Shown here in pieces: positions 23,864-36,918 of a stretch of 64,000 nt of DNA (its first letter is position 1; each line of letters begins with the position of its first letter). The translations under genes and the position numbers were made by a program. The stretch covers positions 372,001 through 436,000 of the forward strand of contig JAJJXM010000009.1 of the NCBI GenBank assembly GCA_024516155.1, written 5' to 3'. The notes beneath the pieces are model-generated. The model made no database searches, was not told where the DNA came from, and saw only the letters and a program-made list of their open reading frames with translations. The DNA comes from Pyronema omphalodes. Its lineage: Eukaryota; Ascomycota; Pezizomycetes; Pezizales; Pyronemataceae.

Positions 23864-23997
23864 AAAGTCTAAGCTTCTAATTGAGATATTCTTATCCCTC
23901 CAACGGACACCATCTCGATTACCAACGCCGGAGAAAACAATCGGCTTGTCTCGGCTGCTCTCTGCATTAACCGAACGGGACGGGTTAGCGTAGCACT

Positions 23998-24010
23998 TTC
24001 TGGATGGTTC
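23998..24010 (+). promoter_or_regulatory. Second heat-shock-element-like site
   Basis: TTC-TG-GAT-GG-TTC: three units in 5-bp phase with one mismatch (GAT for GAA), about 210 bp upstream of the HSP60 ATG. Confidence 0.4.
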
Positions 24011-24218
24011 TACATCAAGCACTCTCTAACTGGAACCGGGTGTCACTATATTTTTTCCACACTGCTTCATAAGTTCACCGCCATTTCTCCGCGCTGTTCA
24101 ACTTCTCTTCCTTAATTCTTTACGAACTATACCCCGCACTTTACGTTTGGCGATTGATTGTAGCGTTTGAACGTCTTCTTTCGATACCCGTATACGATCA
24201 CCACATAATATAATCAAG

Positions 24219-26169
<1,951 letters not shown>

Positions 26170-28288
26170 ACTAATGGTTTAGAATTCGGTGCGACAAAAA
26201 AATAATTCGTTTGGGATTGTGATTTATCGGCGTGCGGGTTTTCCTGGTGTACTTCTATGAATATTTCCTTTGTATATTATGTTCGATTTTTTTTTTCTGT
26301 TGAGTTTTTGGCATGCGAGTTTGCATTCTACACTTTGGGTCAGTTTGGCCAGATGAGCTTCACTCTCCCCTCAGTGATGTATCAATACCAATGTATATAT
26401 TTTTTATGATAGGGTGGATCAAAAGCGGATGATGATATCAATAGATTGTCTTTTGTTCAATTTTGGTGTTTCATTCGGAAATCCTGAAAATACCTTGGAC
26501 GCATTTGTTCTGTTTTTTTTATCCCGGACTTTCTTTGGTTGGAAATTATAGCTTGAGCTGATGACTGTGGAATCGTGAAGATACCGTATATGGCTGTGTA
26601 GCTGTATATACATACAGTAAGTACCGACGTGCTGACGTATGTACATAGCCGCAGAATCGCAAACTAACCGCCCCGTCAATTGACACGTCCGGGGTATTGG
26701 TTTCCCCCACGTTTTTTTTTTTTTTTACCTATCCGTTGACACGTTCGAACGCGGGCTATTCCTTATCCTGATAGATCGAAATTTAGACCTTAAAACCTCG
26801 AACTCGGAACATAACTGAACCTTGAAATATTCAGCTATGTAGATTGTAGTAGGTTTTCATTATTGCTAGTTGTGAAGATCTGGAGATGTATGGAGATGGA
26901 ATATTGTTGGATGTTGTGTAATAGTTGTGAGTGTGGTTTTTTAGTTGGAAGAATGTGGGTGTGGTGTGTGGGTGTGGTGTGTGATGGAACGATGTTGATA
27001 ATGGTAATGATAATGATGAGGATATTGATAATGATGAGGATGAGGATGAGGATGTTGATTTTGATATTGATCTTGGCATTGATATTGAGATTGAGATTGA
27101 TATTGAATAACTTATCCACAAACCCCATTCATACCAAGCTATATTTCCACGAAAGGGTATATGAAGCAACATCCTCATCCCCAGCTCCCTACTTACTCCA
27201 CATAACCAAAAGTTAAAATATTATTAACACTCACCTTCCACTTCTATCTTCCATACTCCATCTTGATACCAACTACATAACCAATAACCAATAACCAATA
27301 ACTCCCTCCTTATGTTAAACAATTTACAAAATCACCAGCCAACCATGATATATAGAAGATTTATTCATTTACTCGCAGTGATTTTTTGGACGCGTGTTGT
27401 ATATTAACTTCAAAGACTACGGAAAGATAGGGGGTGATAATGGAATGGAGTTTAGAGGTGCTGAGTCGATTCTTTGGACTGGGATGAAAATGGTGATGTC
27501 TTTGAACGGGGGGTTGGTTGAGGAATGGTTTGGATTTATATTGTGGGTTTTTGTGTGGTACTATGATGATATGATGATATGATGCTTTGATGCTCTGATG
27601 CTTTGATGCTCTGATGCTCTGATGCTCTGATGCTTTGATGCTCTGATGCTCTGATGCTCTTATCACCGGGGAGGAGGTGGGGTGGGTATTCTGTGTGGTT
27701 GAGTTGAGTTGAGGAATGAATATATACACAGGAATATTAATTGATGGGAAATCTTAGTATATTGAGAGGAGAGATATTTTGATATTTTGATAGATTGTAC
27801 ATAAAATGAAAATTGTGAACTTCGTGAAGTGTTTGATTGTGGGATTCTCTTTCTTTTCTTTCTTTGGATCAGTTTGTTGTCAATGGTTCTGGTTTACGGA
27901 AAAGAATTTGTCCGATTACGTGATGAGTTACTGGCTAAAGCTGACTTTTCTTTTTCAGCTTTCAGCCACTTTCAGCTACTTTCAGCTAGCCGAATATGGT
28001 GTCCATACCATCGCGAATGCTACATGTGTACCGGCCCGGAACGCCCGACCGACGTGGGTTTTTCCCCCACGTTTTTTTTCTTTACCCCTCCTTCTGAACC
28101 AAACCTGATATAGCTAGTCTATGCGTTGGTAGCATAGCTAGTTGCTACCTAGGCCAAACCCTAAATACATAACGCAGGATCTCCAATTAACCCACATATC
28201 CCGCATATCCCGCTATAATGCATCAGCCAATATAAAAATATTTATCCGTCTACATATCCCTTCGTAAGTCCTTTGAACAACCTTCATC
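26170..28288. other. Intergenic region with simple repeats
   Basis: Holds the HSP60 3' flank and the MFS promoter. There is a GAT/ATTGAT-rich stretch at about 26990-27112 and an octamer array at 27581-27660. TTTCCCCCACGTTTTTTTT occurs near 26.70 kb and again near 28.06 kb. No gene seen. Confidence 0.5.
27581..27660 (+). repeat. Octamer tandem repeat GATGCTYT, 10 copies
   Basis: Ten exact 8-bp units alternate GATGCTTT and GATGCTCT with no indels, so the array is young and probably polymorphic. Confidence 0.9.
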
Positions 28289-29710
28289 ATGACGAGCACC
28301 ATCACTCAGACTGTTCCACCAGATATCGCTTTATCATCTTTGCATCCCGTCGACGAAGAGCAAAGAGGAACACCAACTGAGACTCAGACGTCCCAAACCC
28401 CGAGCAATGGCCACGACTCAGGACTCCGCAACGATGAACCACCTACGGGAGCAACCGTATTTACACCGCCTCCAGTCTCTGCTATAAAACTTCAACTATT
28501 CTCTCTCAACTACGCAACCTTTCTCGCTGGGCTAAACGACGCCGCCACCGGTGCATTAGTCCCCTATCTTCAACCCTCCTACAACATCGGCCTTTTATTT
28601 ATCGCCTTTGTATACCTCTCCAACTTCTCCGGCTGGACCGTCGCAGCCTTCAGTAACCTACATCTACATTCCCGTATTGGAACAGGAGGGGTGATGCTTC
28701 TTGGAGCAAGTCTACAACTTATCGCTCACGCAATCCAGCTCTCTAAGCCTCCTTATCCAGTTTTTGTCTTTACCTATTTCCTAGCCGGTATCGCGATTGC
28801 GTTTCAAGACGCACAAGCAAATGCATTTGTCGGCGGGGTTAATGATGCTCATAGATGGCTTGGGGTATTGCATGCATTATATGGAGTTGGAGCATTAATC
28901 TCGCCTTTGGTTGCGACGAAGATTGTGGTGGTTACGGACGGGAGATGGGAGTGGTTTTATGCAGTGCTGCTAGGAGCCGCTGGGGTTAATGTTACGCTTA
29001 TTATGGTGGCGTTTTGGAATGGGATTGGGAAGGGTGCTCAGGGTGCTAAGGAAAGGGCGAATAGGGATTTGGGAAAGACCGTTCAGAATAAAACGGTGTT
29101 GCTGATGAGTGCGTTTTTCTTTTTGTATGTGGGGACGGAGGTTACTGCGGGAGGTAAGAGATCATGTCCCCCGGTTTTTCCCACCCCGGTATCAGTTGCT
29201 AATATATCCCGCTCCATAGGATGGGTGGTAGAATTCCTGATCCGAGTCCGCGGCGGTCAACCCTCCCACGTCGGTTACGTCGCCTCCGGATTCTGGGGCG
29301 GCCTAACCCTTGGCCGAATCTTGCTGGCGGACCTAACCTTCCGTCTCGGGGAGCGAAGAATGATCTTCCTCTACATTCTTCTCGCACTTATAGTACAATT
29401 CATCTTCTGGTTTGTTCCCAACATCATAGCAAATGCTGTTATGATCTCGTTGTTGGGATTTTTTATCGGACCTTTCTTCCCTACCGGAATTAATGTTGCG
29501 ACAAAACTTATTCCAAGGGAATTGCATGTTAGTGCTATTGGGTTTATGGCTACCACGGGACAGGCGGGGTCTGCGGCTTTTCCGTTTTTGACGGGAGCGG
29601 TCGCGGCGAAGGTTGGTGTTCAGGTACTCCAGCCGGTGCTGGTGGGATTGTTGGTCGGTATGGTGGGCCTGTGGGCCGCTGTACCCAGGGTTACGAGAAG
29701 GGATGCTTAG
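28289..29710 (+). CDS. MFS transporter, BSC6-like
   Basis: Exons 28289-29153 and 29220-29710 give 451 residues. After a polar N-terminal tail of about 70 residues come about 11-12 hydrophobic helices. FLAGLNDAATGALVPYLQ and the later VGYVASGFWGGLTLGRILLAD (the MFS A-type loop) are typical of the fungal group around yeast BSC6. Substrate is unknown. The 66-nt intron has GTAAGA...CCATAG borders, is divisible by three and contains no stop, so an unspliced mRNA would insert 22 residues beginning KRSCPPVF. The spliced form joins TAGGWVVEFL and is the likelier protein. Confidence 0.9.
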   Translation: MTSTITQTVPPDIALSSLHPVDEEQRGTPTETQTSQTPSNGHDSGLRNDEPPTGATVFTPPPVSAIKLQLFSLNYATFLAGLNDAATGALVPYLQPSYNIGLLFIAFVYLSNFSGWTVAAFSNLHLHSRIGTGGVMLLGASLQLIAHAIQLSKPPYPVFVFTYFLAGIAIAFQDAQANAFVGGVNDAHRWLGVLHALYGVGALISPLVATKIVVVTDGRWEWFYAVLLGAAGVNVTLIMVAFWNGIGKGAQGAKERANRDLGKTVQNKTVLLMSAFFFLYVGTEVTAGGKRSCPPVFPTPVSVANISRSIGWVVEFLIRVRGGQPSHVGYVASGFWGGLTLGRILLADLTFRLGERRMIFLYILLALIVQFIFWFVPNIIANAVMISLLGFFIGPFFPTGINVATKLIPRELHVSAIGFMATTGQAGSAAFPFLTGAVAAKVGVQVLQPVLVGLLVGMVGLWAAVPRVTRRDA

Positions 29711-31021
29711 ATTCTTAGATGCTTAGATGCTTAGATGATTGAAGTTATATATAGGAAGCTTTATCTATAGATAAGGATATCCTTACGTTCTTAAAACAGT
29801 GTATTCTTAAGCTATTGTATAAAACGAATCATCGTGGTTTCTAGTGATACCACGGTTTCTTAACCTCCAACCTCCTGTCTGCCCTTCCTCCATTCACTTC
29901 CACTTTTCCCTAGGTTTATCTGTCATCGGACCTTGAAGTTTGCTGTCTTCATAAATTTTCTCTTTCTCTGGCCTCCACTTCCATTTTTATTCCTTGAACC
30001 GCAGCACTGGAGAATCGGAGTATTAGAGACAAGATTTTGAGAGAGGAATAAGGAACAGCTATAGTTTTCTAATGCGGGGATATGGATTTCATATTTACAT
30101 TTCTGGCACTTTTGTTTCATATGATCAAGCTAATGAACATTACAGTCTACAGATTAAGAAGTTGAGATATTACAGCAAGACGTATATATGACCGACCTTT
30201 CCTCGGCTCTCAGCTCTCAGCCATTAGCCCTCAGTCCTCAGTTCCCGGCTTGGTAAATACCGAAACTTGATTCTTGCACCAAGTAGGGAAATATTCCAGA
30301 ACTGGCGGGACGATTCTCCTCGATTCTCTTCGATATCAGTCAATTATCTTCAGGAATCGGTTCTACGGATCAGAATCCCAGGCGTAGGAAAAAGTAAAAT
30401 CATTATCAGCTACGATATACGACGTATGTATGCAAACACAAAGGAAATATAGACGAAGTATCCAGGGAATACATTACCAATAACCAGGGAAATTATTTCT
30501 ACATCTCAAGGAATGTTCGAACTTTGTGATTTGTTTGGTTTGTCTTGTATTCACGAACTCGTGAGCTGATATATATGATGAAATGTCACAGGTTCTTGTT
30601 ATCTGCACTACCAGCAATGGAAAGCACTATAACTTACTGGATATCTCCTAAAGAACTCTATCATGGACTATGGTTTATTGGTTATTACAAAATCGACCCA
30701 GCAACCCAGGGACAGTGTAACATACCGATATCTGAAGCACCACGCAGGTGACCGGGGGATCAACAGTCTACAGATTCTATGTGCAATATAACCGGCATAT
30801 TTTTATCTTTATTTTATCCATCGGCGATCATTATATATCGCATCCACAATGACATGGATGTCAACAACAACCCCCGCCATCGCCTCATCCCCGCAGTTCA
30901 TTCAAGTTTTCAGCCGCTATATTTTTGCTTCTTACAATCCTTCATCCTTCATTATTTATCTTTCACAATCATACCACCGTTAACCTCCAAACCCCCCAAT
31001 ATCCCCTATCCCCCATCAGCT
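29711..31021. other. Intergenic region, no gene seen
   Basis: Short AT-rich frames only. The frame of the next ORF is open upstream to 30779, but that extension is hydrophobic and unlike the rest, so I treat it as non-coding. Confidence 0.45.
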
Positions 31022-31573
31022 ATGCCAATAACCGAAATCACCACTCTATCACTGCCGGATCTTCCCTCTAGCTTATCGCCATTATCTACCAGGAATTCCG
31101 CACCCGCACCATCTACCTCCTCGTTGCCAACCCCTCTTCAAACCCTCCTATCAACCCTATCAACCCCCTCTTCCGCCAGCAGAAACCCCCAACAGTGTCT
31201 CTACCAATCTGTTCTGCACCCTTCGGAATGCTTCCTGTTTAAATACTGGGAGGATATCGAGAACCATGATATTTCGCTTAAGGATAAGGATAGTGGGAAT
31301 CCTGGGAATGAGGAGTTGAAGGGGTTGTTACAGGATGCAAAGGACTCAACCGGGAGAATGGAAATTCAGGAAACGGTGCGTTTGGAAGGGACATTTCCTT
31401 TACTGGGGACAGAAAATGAAAGGGGAAGACTTTGGTTGGGATGGAGAATTGAGGAGGGTGAGGATTGGTGTAAGGTAGTTGGGAAAGATATTTGGGTTAA
31501 GGTTGTGGATGATGATGGGTGGAGAGGGGAAGATGCGCGGTGGAGGGAAGTTGTGAAGAGGGGTGCGGTTTAG
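31022..31573 (+). CDS. Hypothetical protein, possibly ABM-like (dimeric alpha/beta barrel)
   Basis: The frame from ATG 31022 encodes 183 residues. The start MPITEITTLSLPD, then a Ser/Pro/Thr-rich spacer, then CLYQSVLHPSECFLFKYWED followed by a hydrophilic C terminus, faintly recalls fungal proteins with an antibiotic-biosynthesis-monooxygenase (ABM) barrel. This is a weak impression from pattern alone. I chose 31022 over the upstream in-frame ATG at 30779 because the latter adds a segment that looks like leader sequence. A G16 tract lies 20 bp beyond the stop. Confidence 0.5.
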   Translation: MPITEITTLSLPDLPSSLSPLSTRNSAPAPSTSSLPTPLQTLLSTLSTPSSASRNPQQCLYQSVLHPSECFLFKYWEDIENHDISLKDKDSGNPGNEELKGLLQDAKDSTGRMEIQETVRLEGTFPLLGTENERGRLWLGWRIEEGEDWCKVVGKDIWVKVVDDDGWRGEDARWREVVKRGAV

Positions 31574-33383
31574 CAGGTGATATAGGAGAGGAGGGGGGGG
31601 GGGGGGGGTTCTTTTCATTCGTTACTATCCATATACCCATTAACGGCCAACCTCGACCCGATTGGAAAATCTTTCAGCGCATCTTCAATATCCTTCCCGT
31701 TTGCCACAGACTGATATTGTTGCTGTCTTTCTATTATGAACCTTTTATGTGAATTTTAGGATTTGGTGAAGTTGATTTTCAGAATGCTGAATTCAACATT
31801 GAATAGCCACAGCAATTTATTATGTGGGTTAAGAGTTTGCATCATATTATAGCATTTTTATCCCCCATGTGATACTGAAAGTAGAAATACAAGAAAACTT
31901 TCATCGGGTACCGCTAAAAAAAAAATAAAAACTTTGAACACAAGAGCTAAAGTAATAATCAAACAACCGGATTTAACTTCGCCTGTCATATATGCTGAGG
32001 ATGACACTATGTAGATGCAAAGATTATTTTCACAATCAGAAGTACCATGGATTCAAAGTAAGCAAAATTAGTTGTCAGCTGTTACGTCATGACTCATGAG
32101 AAGCATTTCTAATATGTATTCAGAAAATCCATTCTCCAAACCCGTCTTAAGGAGCTGCAATAAATACTTCCTGAATCCTACTTCTCATTGGAAAATGGAA
32201 TTTGGAAAATTAAAATTAAAATGCTATGTAGCAAAATTTTGCCAATTTTTTTTTTCAGGTGTAGCCGCTTTCATGAATAAAGAATATAGAAAGGATTGGA
32301 TAGCCATAATCAAAAACTCGTAAAATGGAGGTTTATATATATATACTTTATATACTGTATATACTTTTTACTTTCCTTTGCTTTGATTTTATTGGATTTG
32401 ATTTATAGATTTTATATTTCCTGTCTATATTTCTTATTCATATATCTAACGCACCCTTATCGGTAACTCCGTAACAATCATTTATACAGCTATACCAATT
32501 TCCACGCACCTATCACTGTATATAACTCTGTACCCATCCATCCATTTTCCACACCCCGTAAATATTTCTTTTCCAACAAACTTAATATCTATAAACAACC
32601 TCTTCATTCGCTTCATGGCGGTATTTACGTCTTAAACACCGGCTTAAAGACTTGTTAAGCTGGTGTGGATTTAATGAAATTGGCTTTATCTTTATTATGT
32701 TACTACATATCAACGTTTCCTATATCTGTCTTAATATTCATGACATTGGTGTCGACTTCCATTAGGTGGATGCAGCAAAAAGTCACTGGGGATCTCGTGC
32801 GTCTGATTCTATGTATACGTAGTTACTGGACAAAATCTCATGCATGCCTACATGCTACATATGCATAACAAGTGCGAAAACAGCACTGCCGTCGACGAAC
32901 GGCCGATGCGTGGAATGTACCTCAGAAGCCAGAGCCGCGGATAGTCCATATTAATTTCGGATGTGCACTCGGATTGGAGAATTGTTCATGGAGGTGCCAT
33001 AGATGGGTTAACGATTGTTGGGTTGATCAAGGTAGGACCAAACTTGAAAGCTCTCAGCGTAGATACGTGAATTCTAGCCGTGGATTCATGGATGATTTGC
33101 TGGCTACAAAGAATACAAGAGCATGCCAATACGATGTGTTGAGCAAGCAGTACTGACTCTTTTTCTGATAGTTGAGGTTTACAATTCACATATGGCAAGA
33201 CGGATTGACAAAGATTTTTTGAATGCGAACACTGGACGATAATGATCCAAGGGCGAGGGTGCTTTCATGTTTCACAGTGAATTACATTATTAACGCCTTG
33301 AACGCCTTGAGCCCAAACTTTTATTCCCGAGAACAGATGCCCATCAAATTTTTAACTACACAACCCATATCCAAGTGAAAAGC
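31574..33383. other. AT-rich intergenic region
   Basis: No gene, RNA or strong repeat recognised apart from the G16 tract. Several TATATA runs occur near 32.33 kb. Confidence 0.5.
31593..31608 (+). repeat. Poly-G tract, G16
   Basis: Sixteen consecutive G residues just downstream of the 31022-31573 ORF. Confidence 0.9.
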
Positions 33384-34674
33384 TTAGTTCATCTTGCGGA
33401 TGAGGTCGTTGATGAAGTTCTCACGGTCACCGAGGTCTCCTCCCTCAATGAAGTGCTTGAACTTGCGGGTGCGGAATCCTCCGGTGGGGGAGGAGAGCTT
33501 GAAGGGCCAGAGGAAGTTGGAGGCCTGCTTGAAGTTGGGTCCGACGGTGAAGATCTCGTGGATCAAGTCCTCAATGGAGATGATTCCGAGCTGTCCGAGC
33601 TTGGCCTCAATGATGGAGTTGTCGGTCTGAAAAATAATTAGCATAGTTTCATTGCACGAGAGCACAGTGGTAACATACCAAGGGGATACGCTGGCGGTCG
33701 ACCTTTCCGTAACCACGCTTGTAGATCAACTCGCGGACGGACTTGAGGTTGGGCTCTCCGTAAGCAACCCAGGGCTCGACAATGCGGAGCATCTCGACGG
33801 TAGCCTTGGAAAGCTTGACGAAAACTCCGTTGTTGATCTGAAGGAGACGGAGCAACTGGAGGATCTTGCGGGGCTTGGGGGCGATCTTGTTGATACCCTT
33901 GATACGGACAACGAAGACAACCTTGGGCTGGGCAGGGACGTAGAAAGATCCCTCCTTCTTGGCCTCGCGGGCAAGGCGGATCTTCTCACGCTCGGCATCG
34001 CGGTACTCCTTGACGTACTTCTCAGCACGCTTGAAGATAGCGTCACGCTTCTCCTTGTTGGCCTGTGTCGATAGTTAGTATCGAAGTCACAAAGGTATGT
34101 AATGCCTGAGGCAGAACATCGTATCGAAAAGCACATCGATTGTCAGACCCGAAAGATGGTATAATTACGACTTCATCGTCTTGTGGACTAGCCGGAATAT
34201 GGTTGTTGTGCATCATATAGATCGATGTGCTCTTCAATACGATTAGAATATGGAGAAAACTGACCTTCTTGCGCTCGACGGCGGCGGCCTTGCGCTCCTC
34301 AATGGTCTTCTCAGAAGTCTTGCGCTTCTTGAGGAGGGTCTCAGGGACCAAGATCTGCTCGGCGGTGGGGGTGGTACTAAGGAACCAACCGTCAGTTCCG
34401 CATTACATTAAATGACAGTCTCGAGACCGAAGAATCTAATCTTCAGCTCGGCTGATCACTCGACGAATGAATTTAATCGGTGAAAATGGCTGTACGACTA
34501 CTGGTGGTCTCCCACTTTCGAAGTAAACGGCATATTCATCCAACAAAACCTCGAAAAGAGAGCAGGTCTCATTTCAAGATGGGCTGAATCGAATCTCGAA
34601 GGCGAATTCAGCTGAGCGGTGCGACGGGGCATTCGTTCGGTCGTTTCGAAAAATTGGGTTACTCACGCGGACAT
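33384..34674 (-). CDS. RPL7: 60S ribosomal protein L7 (uL30)
   Basis: Exons 34674-34667 (8 nt, ending within codon 3), 34376-34265, 34062-33679 and 33626-33384 give 248 residues, the usual length. The start is [40 protein letters not shown] is the L30/L7 signature, followed by [10 protein letters not shown] and the C-terminal [19 protein letters not shown]. It is a structural protein of the large ribosomal subunit. The gene shows strong codon bias and relatively long 5' introns (290 and 202 nt), a common trait of ribosomal protein genes. The tiny first exon carries only ATG TCC GC. Confidence 0.97.
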
Positions 34675-35821
34675 CGTTGAGTGGGCGACGGGGGCGATTG
34701 GCGTTGGTCGATGGGCGGATTCTTCTCGAGGGGCGGGAACTTCGATTTTACTACACTGAAGCGAGCGGAAAATCTCGTGTGTGGCGCTGGGACTGCTTTT
34801 TACGCCAAGCCCACAGACTGGCTCAAAGCGCTAACCCCCATGCAACATGAGCTGCTCGCAGTTTGCTTTTACGCCGCATGCAAGACTTGCCCTGAATAAG
34901 CTATGGTGGATGACACCATAAACCAACCGGTGGGGCAAAAATGGGACAACTTTTGGTCGCCATGACAGGGATGCGACAGGGATAAAACCGGTGCCGAGTG
35001 ACACACGGTGATTCGAATTTTTCTCATACCACGGTAACCACGGTAACCACGGTAACCAGGCCGCTATGTACCCCTGCTTGAATTGATGACATAATAATTT
35101 CTTAGCGCGGAATGACCATGCCCCGAGCTATCCGTGAGCTTAGTCATGGCATGTAACCAATCAAATGTGATACCATGCTGCATCTTGGCACGTCTTGGCA
35201 TGCCAAGTACTGGGACAACTTTTTCCCGTCCATACAAAATACAGGGGTTTTTAACACACTTCAGCACATTCATCTCTGCCGCGAATTAATTTTCGGCCGC
35301 GGAGAATTATTTTTCACGAGCGCTATTTTCATCCTCCGCGGATTAAATTCCCATTTACGTTGTTGTGGTGGTGTTGAAGCTCGCTGAAGTTTGATGTCAA
35401 TTTTCGTTCGTGCGCGGTGCATTTATCGTGTCATCCACCATAGTGTATTTGCTGATATCAGGAACTGGCGCAGAATTCGAGCTTCGACGGCGGCGAGTTT
35501 CACAAGGCTGGATCTGGCTTTCAGGGCTGCTGGGTTTTCCAGAAGTTTGGGTGAAGAACAGCCTATGTGTGCAACCCATAAAATTGCAAAACGTTGAGCG
35601 GAACTTCCGATTCACTGTAAAAGTTCAACGTCAATCTGCTCAACTCTGTATGAGAAAGAGCGCTCGAGATTCGAGAAATAATTTGAGTTATCGAAAGAAA
35701 ATTAATAACTTTCGCGCTTCGAATGAAGCTGCAAAGAGGCGCTAATATATGCAAAATTCCTATGGCGCATATATATGTGCCTGCCTTGTGATGAGAAAAC
35801 AACAAAACAAAAAATGTATTG
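34675..35821. other. Intergenic region, RPL7 promoter side
   Basis: No gene seen. Contains the CCACGGTAA array at 35029-35058. Confidence 0.5.
35029..35058 (+). repeat. 9-bp tandem repeat CCACGGTAA, about 3 copies
   Basis: Three exact units followed by a partial CCAGG. Confidence 0.75.
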
Positions 35822-35893
35822 TGACCACAGCAGGGATCGAACCTGCAATCTCTTGATTCGTAGTCAAGCGCCTTGCCATTGGGCCATGCGGCC
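35822..35893 (-). tRNA. tRNA-Arg(ACG)
   Basis: Read on the minus strand the sequence folds as a full cloverleaf. The acceptor stem pairs GGCCGCA with TGTGGTC. The anticodon stem CTTGA/TCAAG encloses the loop CTACGAA with anticodon ACG. The T arm contains GGTTCGATCC (B box). There is no intron, and the discriminator base is A. The ACG anticodon is expected to be edited to ICG and to read CGU/CGC/CGA. Confidence 0.95.
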
Positions 35894-36918
35894 GATATAC
35901 ATGGTGACAAAAACATGAAAATATAAACGCAAACGTATTGGTACTGCTCATAAGCATAATTCTCGACGTCTAGTTTACCATCTTTTGCTATGAATAAAAA
36001 CACAATCCCTTAACGCTGGTTGGAACTTTCAGTTCACATGTTTCAAAGATGCTATCTATGTATATCTAAACTTTACAGGACCTATTAAGAACTCGAGAAG
36101 TTGCTGGTTATAGGCTTCTAGTATTTTTGCTAACAATTCATTTTCTTATGCCGTGAACTATTTCTCTCTCGCTTGTCGGAGAATATCCCTTCTATTTTAG
36201 ATTGTGTGTCAGAGGGAACAAATAATTCAACAAGGTATTCCTGTAACAAAGTGTTCAATGCTTTTAAAACGTTAGATACACCTGGATTGAAGAAATTCAA
36301 TCAGTATATCACAAATCAATCTTGCCATTGCTGCTATAATCCTTTGAAACGCCCCGTATATCCACCGTGTGGGATCTGGACTTGAGAAAGAGGTTCGAGC
36401 CGTCTTTGAGTTATCGAGAGTATTCAGAGCTGTTGTTGAAGTTGTTGTTGGGAAAGAGCGTGGAGCCGTTAGAAAAAATACAGTAGCGAAGACATCTGGT
36501 AGAAGTCGAGGAAAGGAAAGAGAGCATCAAAGTTGTGTCAGAGGAAGAGGGTGTGAAGAGGTATATAGATGTGATTATGGGTAACTGCTGAGTAATTATA
36601 CTTCACGTAGACGCAGAAGATGATTGTTAGATATGTATGTAGTAGTAATACGGGCTTCATGCTGATTTAATAAGCATCTTCCACATTTGCTAACTTTATT
36701 CTAATTTGTTTAACAAGTGTAGAGTCACTCTGTATCACCGTTTTGTTGAGCAAAATGAGGCTTCGGACCTTTTGCGTCTGTAATTGATATTGAATTAGGT
36801 AGCTTTTCATTTTGACAAGATTAATTAATTTTTAACACCACTTGATAAGCTTCCCCAGTTTGTGTTTCCATTCCATCCACCACAAAATGCGCCATTCGCC
36901 AATTTAATCAACTATAAT
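35894..36918. other. Intergenic region between tRNA and SUZ12 3' end
   Basis: No gene recognised. The frames here, including one running through the tRNA, are chance. Confidence 0.5.

Larger units (their letters stand above)
22697..24218. other. Bidirectional promoter region between cofilin and HSP60
   Basis: The two genes are divergent. The 23.2-23.55 kb part is strongly G-rich on the plus strand (runs of GGGAGGGG). Two heat-shock-element-like sites lie nearer HSP60. I see no gene; the frames within are low complexity. Confidence 0.55.

Noticed and set aside
27806..28113. Small frames of about 100 codons with a hydrophobic start, possible secreted peptide
   Set aside because: Three overlapping frames are open by chance in T-rich DNA, with no clear signal-peptide cleavage or conserved cysteines.
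35563..36003. 146-codon minus-strand frame containing AAWPNGKALDYESRD
   Set aside because: It runs through the tRNA-Arg gene; this peptide is a classic artefact of translated tRNA sequence.
36390..36405. GGTTCGAGCC resembling a tRNA B box
   Set aside because: No flanking cloverleaf, anticodon stem or A box could be found.
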